Shown here piece by piece: positions 21,060-32,558 of a stretch of DNA of 64,000 nucleotides (positions within the stretch are counted from its first letter, which is position 1; each line of letters begins with the position of its first letter). Both the position numbers and the translations under genes were made by a program. The stretch covers positions 46,845,860-46,909,859 of the forward strand of contig NW_020954585.1 in assembly GCF_900497805.2 (NCBI RefSeq), in the 5' to 3' direction. The notes under the pieces were generated by a model. That model did not search any database, was not told the origin of the DNA, and worked only from the letters and a program-made list of their open reading frames with translations. Source of the DNA: Vombatus ursinus. Lineage: Eukaryota; Chordata; Mammalia; Diprotodontia; Vombatidae.

Positions 21060-21260
21060 ACAGATAGAGAACTAGAAAGGACTTTAGAGTTCATATAGTT
21101 CAGTCCCTTTTTTTCACAAAGGAAAAAATTTAGGCACCAAGGAGTTGAGTGACTTGCCCAAAGTCACACAGACATTAAAACACCAGGGCTATGATTTGAA
21201 TGCAGATCCTTTGACTCCAAAAATCCAGTGCTGTTCCCACTGCATTGTACTGTTCCAATA
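21060..21260 (-). mobile_element. MIR-type SINE, minus strand
   Basis: AGGAGTTGAGTGACTTGCCC, AAAGTCACACAGACATT and GATTTGAATGCAGATCCTTT in inverse order, ending in the inverse head near 21255. A (TTA)n run follows at 21272-21294. Confidence 0.65.
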
Positions 21261-21299
21261 TATTCTGTTTTTATTATTATTATTATTATTATTAAGCAA

Positions 21300-21935
21300 G
21301 CCTATGAAGAGTGAAAAGTATACCTGATTAGTGAGTACTTAAAGGCATTCAGGAAAATTCCAAGTCCATAGCCATTGCCTTATTATAAAGTATCATTGTT
21401 TATGAATATAGAATATGACACCACCAAAAATATAATCAAGGTATGGAAAATATTCATTTTGTCCAGCTTCCTCTGATAACACAGAACAATTTATCAGACT
21501 TACTAAAAAGCCACTATCACACAAAATCCATAATAACCGTAGTCTCTGAAATTCTTTATCTGGTCATAGGATACTCCTTTTTTTCTGATTTGTTAAGTTA
21601 GGTAACCTAAAGAATATCTTTTCATTTCAATTTGACTTGTGCTGTTCATTCGTATATTTTCAGAGTTTGAGCGCCCTCTAATGTTTAGCAAGCTCATTTC
21701 CTGATGAGCCTTATGAAAGTTTCCTAATAAGGGAAAGGTATTTCTTTCAGAACCTGAACAAGAGACTGAGACCCAGGAATTTCCATGTTTTCTTTTAGAT
21801 CTCATGCTTTTAAAATGTGCAACCTGTGGTCTAGCACCCCAAGCTCTAGGTTTGCATTGATTGAGTACAATGTTGGGGCCCACCTAAAAACCTTGGCTCC
21901 TTATGCTCCTATCTAGAATACCCTTTGAGAAATCT
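21300..21935. other. Intergenic, unassigned; CTCF-like site
   Basis: No exon evidence and no confident repeat. A fair CTCF-like match lies at 21669-21684 on the minus strand (ACATTAGAGGGCGCTC, two mismatches to the core consensus). Confidence 0.35.
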
Positions 21936-21939
21936 TAGG

Positions 21940-22155
21940 CTATAGTCCAAATATGAATCTTCCTGAATTCAAATCCAGCCTCAGACACTTACTAGCTGTG
22001 TGACCCTGGGCAAGTCACTTAACCTTGTTTGCCTCAGTTCTTCATCTGTACAATAAACTGGAGAAGGAAATGGCAAACCACTCCGGGATCTTTGCTGAGA
22101 AAACACCAAATGGTGTCATGAAGAGTCAGAAATGGCTCAACACCAACAAAGAAAT
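21940..22155 (+). mobile_element. BovB-tailed SINE (RTESINE-like)
   Basis: GAATTCAAATCCAGCCTCAG, ACTAGCTGTGTGACCCTGGG, then the BovB-type tail CTGGAGAAGGAAATGGCAAA and GTCATGAAGAGTCAGAAATG with a CAACACCAACAAAG end. The plus-strand form of the element at 18.0 kb; the 5' head is partly lost. Confidence 0.75.
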
Positions 22156-22159
22156 TCAA

Positions 22160-22800
22160 ATATAGCTTGTTTCTAGGTCTCTACAATATATGTAGATAAA
22201 AGGTCCCCAGATCAATTCAGGGTATCTAGCTAGGTAGCTAGCTATCTTTCATCTATCTCTTCTCTCTCTCTTGCCACACATATATATGTATGTACATGTT
22301 TCTTGTGGTATATAATAAAGGCTGCCCTATATCTGATATATATACACATATATGCATACATATATAGCTTTATTTCTATATTAAGTACAGGACAGTTTTT
22401 ATTCCACCACAAGGAAATACAGAAAGTACATATGTAGCTTATAAACAATTAGTACCATTCCTCTTTTTTCTCTAGTGAATTGTATCCCCTTGTGGATTGA
22501 ACTCCCTTTTGAAAGGAAAAGAAATTAGGCTTGATAGAAGGACAATTTCCCAATATTCCATGAGCCATCCTTTTTACTGCGAAGTCCTATAGTGGCATCT
22601 AGCTTTATGGTATTATCTTACCCGAGAAGAGAACAAACTTGGGGTTGCAAGAGGGGCAAACAATGCTCTTCCCATTGGACCCATACAATCCAAATTACTC
22701 ATGCTAACAGTGGAGAGCAAGGTTCAAGTTCCAGCTCCCTCATATCATGGTTTTAGTCCCTTGTTGCTCCTTGGCTTTGGGGGCCACAGGCATGATTTTC
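22160..22800. other. Intergenic, AT dinucleotide-rich
   Basis: Alternating TA/CA patches (22275-22370) and short CT runs. No gene or named repeat recognised. Confidence 0.4.
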
Positions 22801-22804
22801 CTTT

Positions 22805-23060
22805 CCCTATAATTCAGGACAGCTAGGTAGCACAATGGATAGAGTTTTAGGCCAGAAGTCAGGAAAATCTGAATTCAAATCCAAACTCAGACACTTACTA
22901 GCTGTGAGGTCCTTAACTTCTGCTTGCTTCAGTTTCCTCACCTGTAAAATGGGGATAATAATAGCACCTACTTTCCAGGGTGGTTGTGATCAAATGAGAT
23001 TAAATTTGTAAAGTGCTTAGCACAGTACCTGGCACATAATAGGTTCTCAATAAACGGTTT
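22805..23060 (+). mobile_element. MIR/Mar1-type SINE, full length
   Basis: All parts present: head GACAGCTAGGTAGCACAATG, B-box region GAATTCAAATCCAAACTCAG, CORE CACTTACTAGCTGTGAGGTC, CTCACCTGTAAAATGGGGAT, and 3' end GCTTAGCACAGTACCTGGCA followed by CTCAATAAACGG. The best-preserved MIR-like copy in the window. Confidence 0.8.
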
Positions 23061-23074
23061 CTTCTTCCTTCCCC

Positions 23075-23262
23075 TTCCTTTTCTGTCTTTCCTTCATTCC
23101 CTTTTCCTTCCTTCCTTCCCTCCTTCTCTTCTCCTTCCTTCCTTCTTTCCTTCCTTCCTTCTTTCCTTCCTTCCTTCCTTCCTTCCTTCCTTCCTTCCTT
23201 CCTTCCTTCCTTCCTTCCTTCCTTCCTTCCTTCCTTCCTTCCTTCTTTCCTTCCTGCCTTCC
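23075..23262. repeat. (TTCC)n microsatellite
   Basis: About 190 bp of TTCC repeats with a few CTTT and CCTC interruptions, directly after a SINE 3' end, where such arrays often start. The purest block is 23166-23245. Confidence 0.95.
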
Positions 23263-23805
23263 TTCTGGATAAGCCCAGAAATTCCCCCTCTTTCTTTAGA
23301 AGGTCTTAATTCACTGCACTGTAGGGGGTTGATCACAAAAGCTCTCTGATCCATGAAGAGGTTACACTCTGTAAGGTGAGGTGAGCCTTTGTTTTGGACT
23401 TATGAAAGTGTCTACCTCCTCACTGGTAAGTCCTTAGGACGACTAAGTGAGGTGAATTAAGGCTATATTGTTCTTGGCTCCTGGCTTTGGGGATGCCTGA
23501 ACTGCTCTAGGGACCAGGGGATGGGGAGAAGTGACCAGTGTTGAAGGAGGTATCGCCATCAGGTAGAGCTAGAAAAGACTGAAGGAATTCAAATAAAGGC
23601 AAATCAGTCCATAAACCCTGACCATCACTGTGGGATTGAATTGGTTGCCTGGCATCCATGCCTTCACAACTTGCTAAAAATTCCATGAAGCCCTTCTGAG
23701 ATTTCCTTTTCCCTTCAACACTGCTACTGATGTTCATTTTAATCTTATTTCATCCATATCTGTGGCAGGGTGCTTGGGTAGAAAAATCCGTGTGATTTAT
23801 CCTAG
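23263..23805. other. Intergenic, nothing recognised
   Basis: No exon or repeat assigned. Open frames are short with no recognisable content. Confidence 0.35.
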
Positions 23806-23809
23806 TTTC

Positions 23810-24300
23810 TGTCCTTCCTCGGGAATGGCCCTGTAAATGATCATGGGTATTATATGTCCCCTGTTGTCTGCATGTTACTGCATACCTCTCCGAAGGCAAG
23901 GACCATGTTTTTTGCCATTTTTTGTATCCTCAGCACTGAGCACAGTACCTGGCTTGTGTATTGATTTCATTTAACCTCTTAGGCAAGATTTCCCTACCAT
24001 TCATTTATACGTAAATTCAGCAAACATTGAATATCCTCTGTGTACAATACACCATGCTAGGTGCTGAGGGATATACAAAATTCACATAAGACAGTGACTA
24101 CCCTTGCTGAGCTTATAGTCTAATAGGGTAATAAGACACAAATGTAATTATAATATACGGTATTACATGACATTTTAGAGTCAAGGAAACAGGCCCAGAA
24201 AAGTTAACTAATTTGCTCAAAGACACATCACTACTACTTACTAGTATCAGAAAAAGGATTGGAACCCAGGTCTTTCCAAATTCTGAGACCAGCACTCTAA
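23810..24300. mobile_element. L2 3' ends in both orientations and a MIR
   Basis: 23870-23960 has plus-strand L2 3' UTR text (CTGAGCACAGTACCTGGC). 24000-24130 is minus-strand L2 (GTACAATACACCATGCTAGG, CTGAGCTTATAGTCTAATAG). 24160-24300 is a minus-strand MIR-like trace (AACAGGCCCAGAAAAGTTAA, GGATTGGAACCCAGGTCTTT). Confidence 0.55.
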
Positions 24301-24900
24301 CTGCTTCTAAGGTCCCTTCCAGCTCTAAAAACTGCTTTTGTATGTGTATCCTTTCCCCTCACATTCTACATTTTAAATAAATAAAATTGATAATAAAATC
24401 AGCATTATCTTTAGTATTGTAAAAGTTGTAACAACCTACTGTCCTATGACTGTCAGAATTGAGGAAGAGAGAGAGAGGATTCTTTCAACAAGAATTTATT
24501 GTCTATTATGTTCAAGGCTCAGTGTCCAAATCCCCCCTCCCCTTGAAGGATGGAGCCTAGTGATGCCAGTAGTTAAAGACAATCAAAAGAACCCTTTCTC
24601 CTCTAAAATCTTAGGATCAGAGCTCCACATTTCTATCTCCTCACCAGCACAGTGTGAGATTGGTGGGCTCAGAACCAAAAAGACATAAAATACAATACAG
24701 AAGACTGCCTACATAGAAGCATTTCTCAATAATGCAATGAGTTGACTAAATAAATCGACCTCTTTCTTCACTCTTCCTGGAATTTTAAATTACTGGGATT
24801 CTAAAATAAGGAAACCAAGCTCATCAACAATCAGTAATAACAGCCCTTATGTCTTCTATTGGATCATTATCCATCTCCCAGTCCCCAACAATGGGAAGGA
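24301..24900. other. Intergenic, unassigned
   Basis: AT-rich start (24360-24400) then unique-looking sequence. No gene evidence. Confidence 0.35.
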
Positions 24901-24904
24901 AGGA

Positions 24905-25192
24905 AACAAACATTTGTTAGGCACCTACCATGTTATGTGTCAGGCATTGTGTTAGGCATTGTGTTAAGCACTTTACAAATATTAACTCATTTACTCCTCA
25001 TAACAAACCTGAGAGGCAGGTGCTATTATCATCCCTATTTTACAGTTGAGGAAAATAGATGGTAAATGAGGCAAACAGAGGTAAAGTTACTTGCCCAGGG
25101 TCATATAGCTAGTAAGTGTCTAAGACTGAATTTGAACTCAGGTCTTCCTGACTCCAGACTGCGGGCTCTACACCACTTAGCTGGGTGTCCCT
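24905..25192 (-). mobile_element. MIR/Mar1-type SINE, full length, minus strand
   Basis: Inverse of a whole copy: ACAAACATTTGTTAGGCACC, TAACTCATTTACTCCTCATA, CCTATTTTACAGTTGAGGAA, TTGCCCAGGGTCATATAGCT, GAATTTGAACTCAGGTCTTC and the inverse head ending CACTTAGCTGGGTGTCCC. A short internal duplication (GTGTTAGGCATTGTGTTA) is seen near 24945. Confidence 0.75.
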
Positions 25193-25194
25193 CT

Positions 25195-25468
25195 TCGATC
25201 TGTTTCCTTTTTCCTCCCCTCTCTACGTAGTACTCTTGTCTCTTGGAGTTCTTATCAATAGGTCGAATGGGTTCAATTATTATCTCTGTGCAGAGGACTC
25301 TCAGATCGATATAACCAGTCCTAATCTCTGTTCTGAATTCTAGTTCCATATTGCCACGTCCCCACTTCCATTGCTGAATATCACTGATGCCCTCTTATAC
25401 TTCAAACCCTACATGTCCAAAACAGAACTCTTTATCTTTCCCTCTAAAATCTGTCCCTCCTCCATAGA
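25195..25468 (+). mobile_element. L2 ORF2 fragment
   Basis: Translates in part to FNYYLCAEDSQIDITSPN and YMSKTELFIFPSK, the YADDSQIYLSSPN and MSKTELIIFPPK blocks of L2 reverse transcriptase (the YADD catalytic site is changed to CAED). Decayed. Confidence 0.75.
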
Positions 25469-25499
25469 ATGAATGAAAAAATATTTACAAAAAGCTTAT

Positions 25500-27090
25500 C
25501 TATGCCAAGGGGATACTTTATAGAACTTGATAAAATAATAACAAAATTCACTTGGAAAACAAAAGATCTAGAATATCAAGGAAAATTATAAAAAGTAGTA
25601 GGGACGAAAGGTGAATAGCATTTCCAGCCCTCAAAGCATATTATAAAGAATCAGTCATCAAAAACATCTGGTATTGGTTAAAAAATAGAGAGGTAAATCA
25701 ACAGAACAGACTAGACAAGGGAGAATCAGAAACACTAGAACTCAGTAACCCAATGTTTGATAAAGTGAAAAATGTAAATTTCCTGGGGAAAAAAATCTCT
25801 TATTTGATAAAAATTGAGGAAACTAGAAAGCAGTCTGGTGAAAATTGGCTTAGACCAACACCTTAATATCATATTCCACAATACATTTTAAATGGATATC
25901 TGGCCTTAATAAAAGATCATACTGTCAAAAAAAATTAGAAGAGAAACAGATCACATACCTCTCACAGCTACGGGTAGGAGATGTATTCTTAACCATTCAA
26001 GAGATTGAGGTAATTACTAAAGAAAAATTGATAATATTGATTCCTTGAAACTGAAAAGCTTCTGCATAGACAAAATTAGTGCACCTAGGATAAGAAGTGG
26101 AGTAGTCAAAGGGGAAAAAACTTTGCATCAAATTTCTCTCATAAAGATTTGGTATCCAAGATATGTAAACAATAAATACATAAGACTAATAACTATTCCC
26201 CAATAATAAGTAGTCAAAGGATATAAACAGTTCTCAAAAGAAGAATTATAAAGTAGTTAAAACCACACAAAAGAATGCTCCAAATCACTAATAATAAGAG
26301 TCAATAAGAGCATATCAAAACAACCTTGAGGTTTTACCTTGCATCTTACAAATTGGCAAAAATGACAAAAAGTGGCAATAGTCAATGTTGGAGGGGTTGT
26401 GGAATGGTCAGCATATTAATATATTGTGGTGGAGCTATGAAATGGTACAACAATTTTGGAAAGCAATTTGGAATTGTTCAAATAAAGTGACCAAAATCTC
26501 CATACCCTTTGAATCAGATTCTATTTCTGGGTTTATATCCCATGGAAGCCCTTAATAAGAAAAAAGTCTTCATATACTCCAAAATATTTGTAGAAGCACT
26601 TTTTATGATAGCTAAGAATTGGAAACAAAATAGGTGTTCATCAACTGAGGAATGGACAATTCGTGGTACATTAATATAATGGAATATTAGTGTGTTGTAA
26701 GAAATGATGTGTGTGATGAATACAGAGAAGCATGGAAAGATCTATATGAACTGATAAAGTAAGCTGAAGCAAGAAAACAATACATATAATAACTACAGTA
26801 ATGTAAATGCAAAGAACAACTACACACTAAACAAATTAAAAGTAAATGTGACACAATGATCAAACAGGACTCAATCCCCAGCCAACCCTTTCAAGGAGGT
26901 GGTTGGTTGGTCCACAAATGTTATACAATGCACGTTTTCAGACTTTTTCAATGTACTGATTAGTTGTGCTGATTTTTTTTTTCTTTCTAAAAATTACTAT
27001 TTGTTATATGGGATGGTTCTCTGGGAGGGGAAGAAGGAGGGATGCTTGGGATAACTATGAAACAGAAGCTATCAATAAAATCTTTTTTTT
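25500..27090 (+). mobile_element. L1 LINE, 3' part of ORF2 and 3' UTR
   Basis: About 1.6 kb of 5'-truncated marsupial-type L1. The first half is the end of ORF2 (FIELDKIITKFTWKTKDLE, then degraded frames). The second half is the conserved tail (TTGGAGGGGTTGTGGAATGG, AATGGACAATTCGTGGTACA, CTGATAAAGTAAGCTGAAGC) ending ATCAATAAAATC plus a T-run/A-tail remnant. Many stops and frameshifts; not functional. Confidence 0.85.
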
Positions 27091-27106
27091 TAAAGTGCTT
27101 AACACA

Positions 27107-27271
27107 AGGGGCAGCGAGGTGGCGCAGTAGATAGAGCACCAGCCCTGAAGTCAGGAGGACCTGAGTTCAAATCCGGCCTCAGACCAAATACTTGACACTT
27201 ACTAGCTGTGTGACCCTGGGCAAGTCACTTAACCCCAATTGCCAAAAAAATTAAAAAAATAAAAATAAAAA
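27107..27271 (+). mobile_element. WSINE1-like SINE with perfect target duplication
   Basis: GGGGCAGCGAGGTGGCGCAG head, GAGTTCAAATCCGGCCTCAG B-box region, CTTACTAGCTGTGTGACCCT CORE and an A-rich tail. AAAGTGCTTAACAC occurs exactly on both sides (27092-27105 and 27272-27285), a perfect 14-bp target-site duplication. Few changes from the other copies suggest a fairly recent insertion. Confidence 0.9.
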
Positions 27272-27356
27272 AAAGTGCTTAACACTGAGTCTTAAGGATA
27301 CAAAGATGAAAAAGAATATACTCCTTGACCTCAAGGAACTTCTGTCTTACTAGGGC

Positions 27357-29250
27357 AGTGGTTCCCAATGTTTTTGTTCTTTAAATCTCTTCAAGTAAGT
27401 CAACAACAAAGTGACTCCCCTGGGGTAATTTAATATACACAATATCCATAATATTTGTCTAATATTTAATATACATACTTTAAAATTCATTCATTCTTTT
27501 AAATAACTACAATAATGTTTGCCCAAAAAAGCTCCAAATGAACATTTACATTATATAGTTATAATTATAAAATAAAGTTTTATTGTACCTAGAATTACAA
27601 AAACTCTAAATATAAAACTCTGTCAAAAATATTACAAATATATTATATGGGACATTCTATTAGAATTAAAAGAAACAAGCCAGCAAGACCTCAGGTGCTC
27701 ACTATTTTCAGTAAGGATTCATATTGAATTTCTTTATTTTATCAATTTTGTTAACTATAAATAATATTTTTGTAATGAAATAAGTTACAACTTGGAAGAG
27801 ATTTAGCATAATGTAATGAACATACATGAGCTTAATTTCACAATTGGATCTTTAAAAATCTGAACAAAGGTTTGCAAATATTTGGCTCAATTCAATAAAC
27901 ATTTATTAAGTGCCTAATATATGCCAGGCACTGTGCTATGCATTAGGCATACAAAAAGACAGTCCCTACGCTCAAGGAATTCACAATATAAAGGGGAGAC
28001 AACATGCAAACAAATATATACAAAGCAAGCTATATATAGGATAAATAGGAAATAATTAAAAGAGAGAAAGCATTAGAATTAAGAAGGGGTAGGGAAGGTT
28101 TCCTGTAGGAGTTAAGATTTTAGTTGGGACTTAAAGGAAACAAAGGAGGTCAGAAATCTGACTCAAGATCAGATTAAGAGAAGATAAGACTAATAAAATC
28201 TTGTCTGTTTCTCCATCATTTGTTTCTTTGTTTTGATTTAAAACAAGAATGAAATTAAAATGCTTGCTCATACAAATATGTGATGGGAAATGGTAGAATT
28301 TTACAATCTCTTTTGCTGATAGAAATTCATTTTTTATTTTTAGCCTTCTAACCAATGGATGTAAATGAATAACTGATTACAATATATTTACTTTTCTACT
28401 GGCTAATGACAAGTGCCATGCTAAATCATCTTTGTAAGCAAAAAAATCTCCTTAGATATGACTTTCTTCTCTTCTATCACTGGCACACTGCCTGCACTCT
28501 CATAGAAACTCTACTAAACTACTGACAAGTGTTGCCAACCACTTGAAAAATGGTTGAAAATCTACCAAATATTAGAATAGTAATATAAGTGGTGCATAGA
28601 TTTAAATCAGAAAACAGCATTAATGCTTCAATAAGAAGCAATATAAGGTTTATTTCTACAGAACATTTGCAATAGTCCATGATGGTTTCAAGATGACCTG
28701 TAATGCACATGGCCAGTGATTATGGTTTTCAAAGAGCCTGACATTTATGTTGCAGAAACACAAATGTTCACTATATCTTGTTCTTGTGATTATATAGCTG
28801 ATGAGGTACAATTACAGGGTAACCCAGGAGATCAAGGGAGCTACTCTGGTGTAGTGTATGGAACGAAAATAAGAGTATGTGCAAGCATTTGACCATCCAC
28901 TGGAAATTAATTTGTCTTAGAATGTCAATTGCTTGTAGCAGTTTGAAAACAATTTGATAACAGGTTGAGAAACTGCAAGGAACATGTTGCATTTAGTTAG
29001 AAGCAATCAGTTTGGTGTAATTGCTAAACACCAAAGTCACTGTGCACATGATCATGGAGGTTTCCACTCATTGCAGAAACAAACTTATAATGCTTCAAAC
29101 ATGCATATGCTTGTTGTCACAGAGGAAATATATTTGTAACAATTGGGCAGGGTTTGTTTTTTTTTGACTTCTTAAGGCACTATTAAAGAATTTTTAGTGG
29201 ACCATTATCATGAACCCTCTAGGAGATCAAAATCTACTTGACTACTGCAC
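27357..29250. other. AT-rich region, possible hAT remnant
   Basis: Begins with CAGTGGTTCCCAATG, which is how many hAT transposons start. It continues as about 1.6 kb of unusually AT-rich, otherwise unrecognised sequence, interrupted by an L2 3' end at 27885-28140. Near the other side AACCCTCTAGGAGATC (29214-29229) could be a decayed inverse end. Minus-strand open frames at 28131-28355, 28519-28710 and 28771-28992 have no recognised domain. Confidence 0.3.
27885..28140 (-). mobile_element. L2 3' end, minus strand
   Basis: AATAAACATTTATTAAGTGC, CCAGGCACTGTGCTATGCAT, TCAAGGAATTCACAATATAA, AGGAAATAATTAAAAGAGAG and TTTAGTTGGGACTTAAAGGA. Well preserved. Confidence 0.75.
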
Positions 29251-29710
29251 TAAGGGAAGATATAGAGTCAAGGAAACCATGGAAGGATATTTCATTCTGG
29301 AGAATATGAAAGTGTGACTGTGGGGGGCATCTCAAGTCGGTATCCTCTAAGGGTACTGGTCTAGGTGGAAAGGTCAGCAATGGCAGGCAGATTGTGAGAC
29401 AGCCTGGGTTGATGGCAGTATGGGATGCAAATCTGAAGCATAGTAGCTATAAATGACTCAGTGGACCAGTGGCACACACTGTTTTACCAATTAACAGGGA
29501 TGGATCCTAAGGTGGGAGGTCCAAAGATGAGTGGATTAACTTCCACTAGACACTGGGGCATGGATTGAGAAAGGAAGTATGGAGTCAAAGATCTCGGGTC
29601 CAGTGTGGAGGGTGCTAGTTCAAATGAGGAGGAGGGGGAGGTCAGTGACAGTGAGCAGGTGATGAAATGGCCTGGGTGGATAGTTGGATGGAATATGAAG
29701 CTGAACCAGA
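29251..29710. other. Intergenic, unassigned
   Basis: No exon and no named repeat recognised. Confidence 0.35.
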
Positions 29711-29714
29711 TGGG

Positions 29715-30470
29715 GAACACCATCATTCTATCAGTGCCTAAAGTTCACAACCTCCAAGTCACCCTTGATTCCTCTTCCTACCTCATGACACCATAATTAG
29801 TTGCCAAGTCCAGTCTAGTCTTCTGCTGTAAAATTTCTTGAATACCTCTCTTCTCCCTTGCTATGGCCGTAGTTTAGGCCCTTATCACATGTCATCCCCA
29901 CTGTTGCAACAGTTCTTTGCATCTAGTTTATCTGCTCTCTACTACATCCTCCACTCAGCTTTAAAAATAATCTTTTTAAGGCACAGGTCTGACCATGTCA
30001 TTCCCCTGCTCTAAAACTAATGGCTCCCTATTACTTCTATAAAAAGTTTTTGACAATCTGGCTCTCACCTGCTTTTCAAGGTTATTTCATATTATTCTCT
30101 TGACCTACTAGCAGCTCCCAGAACTTAGGATTTCATCTCCTATCCCCATGCTTTGTGCCCCATGCCTTGAATGTGAGACCCCCACCTTACCTCCACTGTT
30201 TAGAATTTTTAGCTTTGTTCAAGGTGCCCCCAGCTTGCATGCCACTTCTTTTTCTGATTCACCCTACCCCTACCCCCACTGCTTAGTTATCGGTGTTCTT
30301 TCCTTCCTTAAATTGCCTGTCTGTGTACATGTTATATCTCCCCAGTAGAATATGAACTTCTAGTGGGCTGAGTTTATTTTCTTTGTAACCTTAGGACTGA
30401 ACCCCATTCTTTGCATGTAGTGGGTACTTAATAAACATTTGTGGAATGGTAAGTGCTCAATAATTGCTTG
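29715..30470 (+). mobile_element. L2-type LINE, ORF2 end and 3' UTR
   Basis: Starts in the 'HNLGVILDSSLSLTPHI' block (here VHNLQVTLDSSSYL), continues through the degraded LVTSRLDYCNSLL region and ends with CATGTAGTGGGTACTTAATA and TTGTTGAATGAATGAG. About 750 bp, no intact frame. Confidence 0.75.
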
Positions 30471-31080
30471 TTGAATGAATGAGGGGGAAATTCCACATTG
30501 GATGACACGGATTACACATATAAAGTACTTAATAAATGTTTGTTGGATGAATAAAGGGAAAAGCTTACATCAGTATGGATTCAAGATAGAGTGACATCCA
30601 AAGGATAGGGGTTTCTTGTTAAATAAATGCATCACAAGAATCTCCAGAAAAGTCACTTCAGGTTCAAGGTACTCTGTGGGTCCTCTTCCACTCAAAACCA
30701 TAGTTCATGAGCTGTTTTTTAATGCAGTTTCAAAAAAAAAACACAATACAAGCAGTTCAGGAAAGGCATTCAATGCTAAAGTAAGTTGGGTAGTAGTAGA
30801 AAGTATGGTCCATAAACTTGGGACACATTTTCCCACAAATACACCCTCCCCCAACAATAGGTTTAGAGGATACGTTTAAGGAACACATTTAGCCAGGGCC
30901 CATGCATGGAAGGCAATTCATACCTCCAACATTGAAGCAAGCTGAGTGGCTGTACATACAAAAATTTCCTAACAACTTGGACTGACCAAGAGGGCTGCTG
31001 CAGAGATGGTGGGGCCATCCTGCCTGAGGATTTCAAGTAGAAGCTGGACCATTAGTGAGGGATGTTATAGAAGGGATTCC
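30471..31080. other. Intergenic, unassigned
   Basis: A second L2-like terminus (AAGTACTTAATAAATGTTTG) at 30525-30560, then unique-looking sequence without gene evidence. Confidence 0.35.
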
Positions 31081-31084
31081 TATA

Positions 31085-31300
31085 CCTATAGCTAACATTT
31101 ATATAGCACCAACTATGTGCAATTTACAGTTATGATCTTCTTCCAACTCTTGGAGGTAGGTACTATTAATATCCTCATTTTACACAGGAAACTGAGGCAG
31201 GAAGTTAAGGGATTTGCTCAGGGTCCCACAACTGCAGGTCTAAGGTCAGATTTTAATTTAGGTCTTCCTAGGCCAGGGGCTCTCCCCCTCCTACCTGCCT
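31085..31300 (-). mobile_element. MIR-type SINE, minus strand
   Basis: ATATCCTCATTTTACACAGG, AAACTGAGGCAGGAAG, TTGCTCAGGGTCCCACAACT and AGGTCTTCCTAGGCCAGGGG. Confidence 0.65.
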
Positions 31301-31384
31301 CATTGTTCAGGAAGGGAATGAACTCCCTTCCAACGCTGAGATTCTATGACTACCTAGTTACAGAGTCTCGGAGTTAGGAACGAT

Positions 31385-31690
31385 CATTGAGATCTTCTTA
31401 GTCATAGGACCATAGGATTTAGATCTAGAAAAAACCTCAGAGGCCATCTATCTAGGCCAACCCCTAATTTTACAGATAAAGAAAATGAGGTCCAGAGAGG
31501 TTAAGTGTTTTGTTCAAGGTCTTAAAAGAGTCCAAGGCAAGATTTGAATTCAAGACTCCTGACTTCAGAGGTGATACACTTTCTATTATACCATGCAGCT
31601 TCCTCAGTCCTCTCATTTTATAGAGGAAGAAAATTAAATCCAGAGACTGGTAGCATTTTGTCAAAGGTCACATTGCCAGTTAACAGATGA
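31385..31690 (-). mobile_element. MIR-type SINE traces, minus strand
   Basis: TTTTACAGATAAAGAAAATG, TTGTTCAAGGTCTTAAAAG, TTTGAATTCAAGACTCCTGA; then a second partial copy (TTTTATAGAGGAAGAAAATT, GTCAAAGGTCACATTGCCAG). Confidence 0.55.
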
Positions 31691-31764
31691 CTCAGGATCA
31701 GAAAAACCTAGGTCTAACTCCCATTCTCCTGCTCATAACTGTAAGTCTTGTAGCAATTCCTCAA

Positions 31765-32150
31765 TTTGGTTCAATTCAATTCAATAAACATTTATTAAGT
31801 GCCTGGCAGGCACTGGGCTAAACTCTGGGGAAACAAAAAAGAGGCAAAAGATATTCCCTGCCCTCAAGTAACTTACAACCTAATGGGGGTGGGATCAGGG
31901 AGAACATGCAAACAAATAGATACAAAGCAAGCTATAAACTGGATAAATAGGAAATAATTAACTGAGGGAAGGCACTGGAATTAAGAAAGGTTGGGAGAAG
32001 GCTTCCTGTAGGCTGTGGGATTTTAGTTGGGACTTAATGGAAGCTAGGGAATTCAGTAGTTGGAATGGAGGAGGGAACATTCCAGGAATGAGACAACCAG
32101 AGAAAATGCTCCTCTTAGAGGAGAGATGGATTGTCCTGTGTGTAACAGTC
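31765..32150 (-). mobile_element. L2 3' UTR, minus strand
   Basis: AATAAACATTTATTAAGTGC, CTCAAGTAACTTACAACCTA, AGGAAATAATTAACTGAGGG, AAGGCTTCCTGTAGGCTGTG, GGAACATTCCAGGAATGAGA. A long 3' UTR copy without coding sequence. Confidence 0.75.
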
Positions 32151-32174
32151 AGGAGTCCAGTAACAACTACTGGA

Positions 32175-32490
32175 GAGTATTGATCCTCACAACAACCCTA
32201 TGAGGTAGGTACTCTTTTCATCCCCATTTTACAGATGAGGAAATTGAGACTGAGAGAGTTTGAGTCTAGCCCTGAGTCATGTAACCAGTAAGTTTCTGAG
32301 GAGGGATTTGAACCCTGGTGATTCAGGGAAAGAGCATGGAACTTAGAAGCAGATCCAAGTTCATATCCCAGTTCTGCCACTGCCTTTATGACTTTAGGCA
32401 AATCCTCTTATACCTCTCTGGGCCTCAGTTTACTCATCTGCAAAATAAACCGAGGTACTGGGTTGCCTTTATGGTCCCTGCCAGTTTTAT
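32175..32490. mobile_element. Two MIR-type SINEs in opposite orientation
   Basis: 32175-32310 is minus strand (TCCTCACAACAACCCTATGA, CATTTTACAGATGAGGAAAT, GGATTTGAACCCTGGTGA). 32325-32490 is plus strand (AAGTTCATATCCCAGTTCTG, CTCTGGGCCTCAGTTTACTC). They form an inverted pair. Confidence 0.65.
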
Positions 32491-32558
32491 CAGTAAATTA
32501 ATCAGGCATTTAAAAAGCATCTATTCTGTGCCCCCTGGAAAGATGGCCTCTTTCTCAT

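Larger units (their letters stand above)
25468..27350 (-). mobile_element. L2 3' end split by L1 and SINE
   Basis: Two short pieces of minus-strand L2 3' UTR, 25468-25500 (GAATGAATGAAAAAATATTT) and 27272-27350 (AAAGTGCTTAACACTGAG, CTCCTTGACCTCAAGGAACT), flank an L1 and a WSINE1-like SINE. They read on into each other, so the L1 and SINE were inserted into the L2 end. Confidence 0.6.
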
